Positions 42,246-49,770 of a stretch of 49,770 bases of DNA are shown here, piece by piece. Made by a program: the position numbers and the translations under genes. The stretch comes from Janibacter massiliensis (GTDB lineage Bacteria > Actinomycetota > Actinomycetes > Actinomycetales > Dermatophilaceae). Position 1 is the stretch's first letter, and each line of letters opens with the position of its first letter. Under the pieces are notes generated by a model, which was not told the DNA's origin, searched no databases, and was given only the letters and a program-made list of their open reading frames with translations. Location: contig NZ_LT985196.1 in assembly GCF_900289115.1 (NCBI RefSeq), forward strand, positions 2,294,214 through 2,343,983. The letters are read 5' to 3'.

Positions 42246-43855
42246 TTCCCGAGGAACTTCTCGAAGCCCTTGGGGAGCGCAGACGGGTCGAACGCTGCCG
42301 GGTCCATCCCGCCGGGCAGGCCGCCGGTGCCGCCCGGGGCGCCGAACGCTCCACCGGCCGGGCCCTGGCTGGCGCGCTGCGCGGCCGCCCGCTCCTGCTC
42401 GGCGCGCTTGGCCGGGTTGCCCGACTTGCCCTTCTTCTTCTGCTGCTTGGCCGGCTTCTTGCGACCGCCGCCCATGCCAGGCATGCCGGGCATCCCCGGG
42501 ATGCCGCCACCCTTGGCGAGCTGCTTCATCATCTTCTGCGCCTCGCCGAACCGCTCGAGGAGCTGGTTGACCTCGGTCACGGTCACGCCGGACCCCTTGG
42601 CGATGCGGGCGCGACGCGATCCGTTGATCTGCTTGGGGTGGTTCCGCTCGAAGGGGGTCATCGAGCGGACCATCGCCTCGACCCGGTCGAACTCGCGCTC
42701 GTCGAGGGCGTCGAGCTGGGCGCTCATCTGCTGCATGCCCGGCATCATCTTGAGCATCGACTTCAGCGAGCCCATCTTCTTGATGGCGGCGAGCTGCTGG
42801 AGGAAGTCGTCGAAGGTGAAGTCCTCGGCCGCGAGGAACTTCCGCTGCATCTCCTCGGCCTGGCCCCGCTCGAACGCGCGCTCGGCCTGCTCGATGAGAG
42901 TGAGGACGTCACCCATGTCGAGGATGCGGCTGGCCATCCGGTCGGGGTGGAAGACCTCGAAGTCGGTCACCTTCTCGCCGGTCGACGAGAACATGATCGG
43001 CCGGCCCGTCACCGAGGCGACCGAGAGCGCGGCGCCACCGCGGGCGTCACCGTCGAGCTTTGACAGGACGACGCCGGTGAAGTCCACCCCCGCCTGGAAC
43101 GCCTGGGCCGTCTCGACCGCGGCCTGACCGATCATCGCGTCGATGACGAAGAGGACCTCGTCGGGCCGGATCGCCGCGCGGATGTCCGCGGCCTGCTGCA
43201 TGAGGTTCTCGTCGACGGCCAGGCGGCCGGCGGTGTCGACGATGACGACGTCGCGCTGGTCCCGCTGAGCGTGCGCGATACCCGCCTGCGCGACGGCGAC
43301 GGGGTCACCGAAGCTGCGGGTCCCCTCGCCGGTCGGGCCCACGGCGTCGTGGCCGCCGATGTTGCCGCGCTCGGGCGCGAAGACAGGGACCCCGGCCCGC
43401 TCGCCGACGACCTCGAGCTGGGTGACGGCGTTCGGCCGCTGGAGGTCGGCGGCGACGAGCACGGGCGTGTGCCCCTGCTGCTTGAGCGAGTAGGCGAGCT
43501 TGCCGGCGAGCGTCGTCTTTCCCGCGCCCTGAAGGCCGGCGAGCATGATGACGGTCGGCGGGTTCTTCGCGAACGTCAGGGTCCGGGTCTGGCCGCCGAG
43601 GATGGCGACGAGCTCGTCGTTGACGATCTTCACGACCTGCTGGCCGGGGTTGAGCGCTTGGGACACCTCGGCGCCGAGGGCCCGCTCGCGAACGGCCCGG
43701 GTGAACTCCTTGACGACCGGCAGCGCGACGTCGGCATCGAGCAGCGCCCGGCGGATGTCCCGGATCGTGCTGTTGATGTCGGACTCGGTGAGGCGCCCCT
43801 TGCCGCGAAGGTTCTTGAAGGTCGCGGTCAGGCGGTCGGACAGGGTGGTGAACAC
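42242..43855 (-). CDS. ffh: Signal recognition particle protein Ffh
   Basis: The 537-residue GTPase binds signal peptides and 4.5S RNA and delivers ribosomes to FtsY. The N domain (FTTLSDRLTATFKNLRGKG) is followed by the G domain with G1 GLQGAGKTT, DTAGRLAVDE and SKLDGDARGG. The M domain is Met-rich (KSMLKMMPGMQQMSAQLD, then RRARIAKGSGVT). The tail is GMPGMPGMGGG, then Lys-rich and Ala/Gly-rich. The GTG is 6 nt from a TACCCT -10 and no ribosome site is visible, so the mRNA may be leaderless. It is 152 nt downstream of glnD. Confidence 0.96.
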   Translation of the reverse strand: MFTTLSDRLTATFKNLRGKGRLTESDINSTIRDIRRALLDADVALPVVKEFTRAVRERALGAEVSQALNPGQQVVKIVNDELVAILGGQTRTLTFAKNPPTVIMLAGLQGAGKTTLAGKLAYSLKQQGHTPVLVAADLQRPNAVTQLEVVGERAGVPVFAPERGNIGGHDAVGPTGEGTRSFGDPVAVAQAGIAHAQRDQRDVVIVDTAGRLAVDENLMQQAADIRAAIRPDEVLFVIDAMIGQAAVETAQAFQAGVDFTGVVLSKLDGDARGGAALSVASVTGRPIMFSSTGEKVTDFEVFHPDRMASRILDMGDVLTLIEQAERAFERGQAEEMQRKFLAAEDFTFDDFLQQLAAIKKMGSLKSMLKMMPGMQQMSAQLDALDEREFDRVEAMVRSMTPFERNHPKQINGSRRARIAKGSGVTVTEVNQLLERFGEAQKMMKQLAKGGGIPGMPGMPGMGGGRKKPAKQQKKKGKSGNPAKRAEQERAAAQRASQGPAGGAFGAPGGTGGLPGGMDPAAFDPSALPKGFEKFLGK

Positions 43856-43861
43856 CGGGAC

Positions 43862-43867
43862 AGGGTA
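43862..43867 (-). promoter_or_regulatory. -10 element of ffh, leaderless layout
   Basis: TACCCT followed by 6 nt and the GTG start. The 152-nt gap to glnD otherwise holds only GC-rich spacer. Confidence 0.4.
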
Positions 43868-44007
43868 GCCGTCGGCGTCCTCCCGCCCCGCGGTCGACCA
43901 CCCGACGTCGCGGGTACGGCTACGGTGCCGGGCGACCTGGCGTCCACGCCCGACCGCCGGGGCCGTGCGCCTGCGGTGGACCGACGGGCCCGGCGCGGTG
44001 GGGCGGG

Positions 44008-46386
44008 TCAGCCTCGATCCGGCCCGTCCGCCGCGACCATGAGGTCGCCCAGGAGCGCGGCGGAGGCGCCGGGAGCCAGCGCCCGCCCGTCGGCGCCCGT
44101 GACGACGAGGGTGTCGCACGCCTGACCGGCGCGGGTCGACACGTGCGCCGACCGCAGGGAGCAGCCGTGCCCGGCGACGACCTCGCCCAGGTCGGCGAGC
44201 AGCCCGACACGGTCGTCGGCCCGCACCTCGAGGACGGTCGCGTCCCACGACCCCCCAGGCACGACGAAGGCCCGGGCGGGCGGACCTGCAGGAGCGTGTC
44301 CGCGGCGCGGTGCGGGGCGGCGCCGGGGTGGCTCGCGCCGGTCCAGGGCCCGACGGATCCGCTCGGGGTCGGGCGCGCCGCCCCCGGGCAGCTCGACGTC
44401 CCAGACGTCGTCGGCGACCCCGTCGGCGGTCCGCAGCCGGGCGCGGCGGATGGTCATGCCGTCGGCGGCCAGCACGGCTGCCGTCCGGGAGAACAGGCCC
44501 GCGCGGTCGGTCGCGAGGACCCGCACCCGGTGGCCGCCGGGGGTCGGCTCGGTCACCACGTGGGAACGACCGGCGGCGAGCGTCGCTCGCGCGTCCTCGT
44601 CGACGCTGACGGTCTCCGGCTCCAGCGGGGTGCCCGGCTCGTCGGTGCCCCGGGTGATCGCGCGCCGGGCCGAGGCGGTGAGCGTGTCGACGAGGGTCGA
44701 GCGCCAGGGCGTCCATGCCCCCGGACCGGCCGCCCTCGCGTCGGCGCGGGACAGGGCGGTGAGGAGGTCGAGGATGTCTGCGCGCCGGTCGACCGCGGTC
44801 AGGAGCGCCTCCGTCGTCGCGGGGTCCTCGACGTCGCGACGGGTCGCGAGGTCGACGAGCGTGAGGTGCTCGCGCACGAGCCGTACGACGACGGCGGCGT
44901 CGTCCTCCGGCCACCCCCACCGGGCCAGGATGGGACCAGCCCGCCGGGCGCCCTCCTCCGAGTGGTCGTGCGCGCCCGCGACCTTGCCGATGTCGTGGAG
45001 CAGGGCGGACAGGACGAGCAGGTCCGCCCGTGCGACGTCGCGGGTGCCGGCAGCGGCCTGGACCACCGCCTCCACGGTGTGCCGGTCGACGGTGTGCCGG
45101 TGCACGGGGTTGTGCTGCGGGCGGCTGCGGACGGCACTCCACTCCGGCAGCCAGCGCTCGACGAGACCGGCGTGCACGAGGCCGGCCCACACCTGCCGCA
45201 GGCCGTCGCCGGATCCGAGAAGGTCGGTGAGGAGCTCGCGGGCGAGCGGTGGCCACGGGGTCGGCAGGTCGGGGCAGCCGGCGAGGGTCGTCAGCGTCGC
45301 CGGTGACAGCGGGAGGCCGGCGCGCGCGGCGACGACCGCGGTGCGCAGCGGGAGCACGGGGTCGGTGGTGTCGGCGCCGGCACCGAGGACGGCCTCGCCG
45401 TCGTGCTCGTGGACCCCGTGCCCGAGCGGGACGAGGGTGGGGCGTCGGGGCCCGACCCGTAGGGCCCGCGCCGCGCTCGCCTGCCGGGCTCGCCGCATCG
45501 TCATCTCGAGCGCCCAGGTGACGTCGTCGCCGGCGCGGGCGACCTCGGCGAGCAGGTCGTCGGGGTCGGTGAAGCCGAGAAGAGCGGCGACGGCGTCGCG
45601 GTCCTCCATCCGCAGCCGGGAGCTCGGGCGGCCGGTGACGACCTGCACGGCGTCACGCACGTCGAGGAGCATCGTGTGGGCCTCGGCAACGCCGACCCGC
45701 GTGCGATCGGTGAGCCACGCCGCGGTGAGCGCCGCAAGAACGGTGACGTCCCGCAGCCCGCCGCGGCCCTCCTTGAGATCGAGGACCTGCGACTGGGCGA
45801 GCTCGCCGTAGCGCTCGTGCCGGGCGCGCACGGAGTCGAGCAGCTCGGGCAGCCGCTCGCGTGCCCGTGCCCGCCAGTCGTGGCCGACGGTCGTGCGGGC
45901 CGCGGCGACGACGAGCTCGTCCCCCGCGACCCGGTCGAGCTCGAGGAGGCCGACGAGCGCCGGGAGGTCGACGTCCGCGACCCGGCGGGACTCCCGCACC
46001 GAGCGCACCGAGTGGTCGAGCTTGAGCCCGCTCTCCCACAGCGGGTACCAGAGCCGGTCGGCCAGCTCCCCGAGAGCGCGCTCCCCCAGGGCACGACCGT
46101 CGTGCAGGAGCACGAGGTCGAGGTCGCTCAGCGGACCGGACTCGTGCCGTCCCAGGGAACCGACGGCGGCGAGCGCGACGCCGTCGAGGCCCCCGCCCCC
46201 GGCGTCCTCGAACAGACCCGTGAGCCAGGTGCGGGTCACCTCGTCGATCGCGGCGCGCCGGGCGGCTCCGGCGCCGGGTGCGAAGGACCGGTTGCCGGCG
46301 ACGGCCAGGCGGCGAGCGCGGAGCCGCCCCCGCCCCGACACCGCATGGGCGTCGGGGCGGAGGCGGCCCGTGGGGGTGGTGGTCAC
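44008..46386 (-). CDS. glnD: PII uridylyltransferase/nucleotidyltransferase GlnD
   Basis: The 792-residue enzyme modifies and demodifies PII. The nucleotidyltransferase core is GSLGRHESGPLSDLD (76-90, catalytic Asp88 and Asp90). The HD phosphohydrolase domain shows LSALLHDIGKVAGAHDHSEEG (about 450-470). Two ACT domains at the C terminus (HRVRVLATDRAGLFSRTAAV and ATVLEVRADDRVGLLADLGE) sense glutamine. In actinobacteria the homologous enzyme adenylylates rather than uridylylates PII, so the donor may be ATP. GTG with GAGG 5 nt upstream. It follows glnB by 7 nt. Confidence 0.94.
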   Translation of the reverse strand: MTTTPTGRLRPDAHAVSGRGRLRARRLAVAGNRSFAPGAGAARRAAIDEVTRTWLTGLFEDAGGGGLDGVALAAVGSLGRHESGPLSDLDLVLLHDGRALGERALGELADRLWYPLWESGLKLDHSVRSVRESRRVADVDLPALVGLLELDRVAGDELVVAAARTTVGHDWRARARERLPELLDSVRARHERYGELAQSQVLDLKEGRGGLRDVTVLAALTAAWLTDRTRVGVAEAHTMLLDVRDAVQVVTGRPSSRLRMEDRDAVAALLGFTDPDDLLAEVARAGDDVTWALEMTMRRARQASAARALRVGPRRPTLVPLGHGVHEHDGEAVLGAGADTTDPVLPLRTAVVAARAGLPLSPATLTTLAGCPDLPTPWPPLARELLTDLLGSGDGLRQVWAGLVHAGLVERWLPEWSAVRSRPQHNPVHRHTVDRHTVEAVVQAAAGTRDVARADLLVLSALLHDIGKVAGAHDHSEEGARRAGPILARWGWPEDDAAVVVRLVREHLTLVDLATRRDVEDPATTEALLTAVDRRADILDLLTALSRADARAAGPGAWTPWRSTLVDTLTASARRAITRGTDEPGTPLEPETVSVDEDARATLAAGRSHVVTEPTPGGHRVRVLATDRAGLFSRTAAVLAADGMTIRRARLRTADGVADDVWDVELPGGGAPDPERIRRALDRREPPRRRPAPRRGHAPAGPPARAFVVPGGSWDATVLEVRADDRVGLLADLGEVVAGHGCSLRSAHVSTRAGQACDTLVVTGADGRALAPGASAALLGDLMVAADGPDRG

Positions 46387-46393
46387 GTCGGCC

Positions 46394-48174
<1,781 letters not shown>

Positions 48175-48219
48175 GGCCCGAACGCTCCCCCGGGCGCGTT
48201 TCCACTCCTGCGCCGTGAT

Positions 48220-48236
48220 GTTTCGTCGCCGTTTCG
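48220..48236 (-). promoter_or_regulatory. Candidate GlnR box upstream of amtB
   Basis: On the minus strand GAAAC-n6-GAAAC (48235-48220) stands about 46 nt before the ATG, with GTGAC 13 nt further up. GlnR boxes in actinobacteria are built from GTnAC/GAAAC half-sites with 6-nt spacers. The spacing to the GTGAC element is off by 2 nt, so this is tentative. Confidence 0.35.
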
Positions 48237-48268
48237 GGATCGCGTCACGTGTAAAAGATCCGTGACGA

Positions 48269-48305
48269 CCGGGGCCCGGTCCCGCATCGCGAGACCGGGC
48301 CCCGG
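48269..48305 (-). terminator. Terminator downstream of ftsY
   Basis: Perfect 13-bp inverted repeat (48269-48281 and 48293-48305) with an 11-nt loop, 17 nt after the ftsY stop and before the amtB promoter. Confidence 0.75.
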
Positions 48306-48322
48306 GTACGGGCGACGTGGGA

Positions 48323-49702
48323 TCAGCCGACGATCGCGTCGACGAAGGCCTCCGGCTCGAACGGAGCGAGGTCGTCCGGACCCTCGCCGAGCCCGACGAG
48401 CTTGACCGGGACCCCGAGCTCGCGCTGGACGGCGACGACGATGCCGCCCTTGGCGGTCCCGTCGAGCTTGGTCAGGACGATGCCGGTGACGTCGACGGCC
48501 TGCGCGAACACCTTCGCCTGGGCCAGACCGTTCTGGCCGGTCGTCGCGTCGAGGACGAGGAGCACCTCGTCGATCGGGGTCTGCTTCTCGATGACCCGCT
48601 TGATCTTCCCGAGCTCGTCCATGAGGCCGACCTTGTTGTGCAGCCGTCCGGCGGTGTCGATGATGACGCAGTCGGCCTCCATCTCGGCCGCGGCCTTCAC
48701 CGCGTCGAAGGCGACCGCGGCCGGGTCGGCGCCGTCCCGGTCGGACCGGATGGTCGGGACGCCGACCCGGGCCCCCCACGTCTCGAGCTGGTCGGCCGCG
48801 GCGGCCCGGAAGGTGTCGGCCGCGCCGAGGACGACGTCGCGGTCGTTGGCCACGAGCACCCGGGCGAGCTTGCCGACGGTCGTCGTCTTGCCCGTGCCGT
48901 TCACGCCCACGACGAGGATGCACGCCGGCCGCCCGTCCATGCGGCTCGCGGCGAGCCCGCGCTCCATCGTCGGGTCGACGAGCTCGAGCATGTCGTGGAA
49001 GAGCCAGTCGCGGGCCACGTCCGGGTCGGTCGTGCCGTCGACGGCGACGTGGGTGCGCAGGGAGTCGGTCAGCTCGGTGCTCGCGTCGACGCCGAGGTCG
49101 GCCCGGATGAGGGTGTCCTCGACGTCCTCCCAGTCCTCCTCGCTGAGCGCGCCGTCGGAGAGCAGGCCGAGCAGACCCTTGCCGATCGCGGTGTTCGAGC
49201 GGGCCAGGCGGGAGCGGAGGTTGCGCATCCGATCCTGAGACGGCGCGGGGCGCTCGAGCTCCGGCGTCGGCTCGGGCTCGACGAGCTCGATCTCCTCGGG
49301 CGGCGCGGGCACGTCGGCCGGGGGCTGCGCGACGACCGTTCCTGCCGCCTCCGGCGCGGGGACCGCCTCGTCCGACGGGGCCTGCTCGATCGATGGCTCG
49401 AGGTTCTCGACGACCTCGGGCTGACGGTCCGCCTCGACGGGCTCCGGCCGTTCCGCGGGAGGAACCGAGGGCGCCGAGGGCGCCTCCACCGGCGGGGGCT
49501 TCGGCGCCCCGCGGTCGAGAACGATCGTCCCCTGCCGGTGGTCCGTCGTCCCCCGTGGCCGCGCCGGCGGGCGGTGCTCGGTCGGGATCTCCTTCGTCCG
49601 GCTCGGCTTCCCCCCGCGCAGCAGGGCCAGGCCAGCCCCGCCGAGCAGGACGAGCAGCCCGAAGGCGACGGCCAGGTACTCGGTCAGCGTGTCGATGTCC
49701 AT
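48323..49702 (-). CDS. ftsY: Signal recognition particle receptor FtsY
   Basis: The 459-residue GTPase receives SRP-ribosome complexes at the membrane. An N-terminal helix (YLAVAFGLLVLLGGAGLALL) is followed by a Pro/Glu-rich acidic linker of about 110 residues. The NG domain has G1 GVNGTGKTTT, DTFRAAAADQL, DTAGRLHNKVG and TKLDGTAKGG. Start choice: the ATG listed, the GTG one codon earlier (GAGG at 9 nt) or an ATG four codons earlier are all possible. The 68 nt to the window edge hold no other feature. With ffh both SRP proteins are within 6 kb. Confidence 0.95.
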   Translation of the reverse strand: MDIDTLTEYLAVAFGLLVLLGGAGLALLRGGKPSRTKEIPTEHRPPARPRGTTDHRQGTIVLDRGAPKPPPVEAPSAPSVPPAERPEPVEADRQPEVVENLEPSIEQAPSDEAVPAPEAAGTVVAQPPADVPAPPEEIELVEPEPTPELERPAPSQDRMRNLRSRLARSNTAIGKGLLGLLSDGALSEEDWEDVEDTLIRADLGVDASTELTDSLRTHVAVDGTTDPDVARDWLFHDMLELVDPTMERGLAASRMDGRPACILVVGVNGTGKTTTVGKLARVLVANDRDVVLGAADTFRAAAADQLETWGARVGVPTIRSDRDGADPAAVAFDAVKAAAEMEADCVIIDTAGRLHNKVGLMDELGKIKRVIEKQTPIDEVLLVLDATTGQNGLAQAKVFAQAVDVTGIVLTKLDGTAKGGIVVAVQRELGVPVKLVGLGEGPDDLAPFEPEAFVDAIVG

Positions 49703-49770
49703 CACGCCAGCCATCCTCGCAGGGATGCCCGGCAGCGCTCGACCAGACGGCCCCGCGCCCCACCCACGAC

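Overview
The window is very GC-rich (about 70 percent) and gene-dense. It has GTG and TTG starts, many 1-4 nt stop/start overlaps, DUF2469, DUF3152, a ROK regulator and the actinobacterial gene order around rpsB-tsf and rplS-lepB-rnhB. This points to a high-GC Gram-positive actinobacterium, probably Micrococcales and near the Dermatophilaceae/Intrasporangiaceae (that rank is inference). I see no tRNA or rRNA gene, CRISPR array, insertion sequence or phage gene.

About 0.4-14 kb holds a putrescine/polyamine utilisation locus. On the minus strand, patD (aminobutyraldehyde dehydrogenase) is followed by potDABC (ABC uptake), a saccharopine-dehydrogenase-fold enzyme resembling carboxynorspermidine dehydrogenases, a YtcJ-like amidohydrolase, a PuuP-like putrescine permease and gabD. 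Most of these genes overlap by 1-4 nt. Divergent from patD are an Lrp/AsnC regulator and a class III aminotransferase overlapping it. The inferred route is putrescine to aminobutyraldehyde (aminotransferase), to GABA (PatD), and finally succinate semialdehyde to succinate (GabD). A partial acyl-CoA thioesterase lies at the left edge.

About 14-18.6 kb is a sugar ABC importer (binding protein, half-size ATPase, permease) with a ROK repressor upstream. A PpnN/LOG-like nucleotide-binding protein and purU follow.

About 20.7-39 kb and 42-49.7 kb are the conserved actinobacterial housekeeping core: rlmN, cdsA, frr, pyrH, tsf, rpsB, xerC, dprA, comM, yraN, DUF2469, rnhB, two lepB, rplS, trmD, rimM, khpA and rpsP, then ffh, glnD, glnB, amtB and ftsY. 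They cover translation, tRNA/rRNA modification, protein secretion (SRP, its receptor, signal peptidases), phospholipid synthesis, DNA processing and nitrogen sensing. Accessory genes sit between them: an ABM-domain membrane protein, a Cys-less alkyltransferase-like protein, an M23-fold protein, a DUF3152 metzincin-like protein, and a small Rrf2/TauE/amidohydrolase/hydrolase segment between rpsP and ffh.

The most interesting observations are the carboxynorspermidine-dehydrogenase-like enzyme inside a polyamine catabolic operon; repeated operator-like motifs at the Lrp and Rrf2 divergent promoters; a recurring leaderless promoter layout (-10 hexamer, 6-7 nt, start codon) in front of about ten genes, including all three regulators; and structured leaders or terminators inside the ribosomal protein operons.
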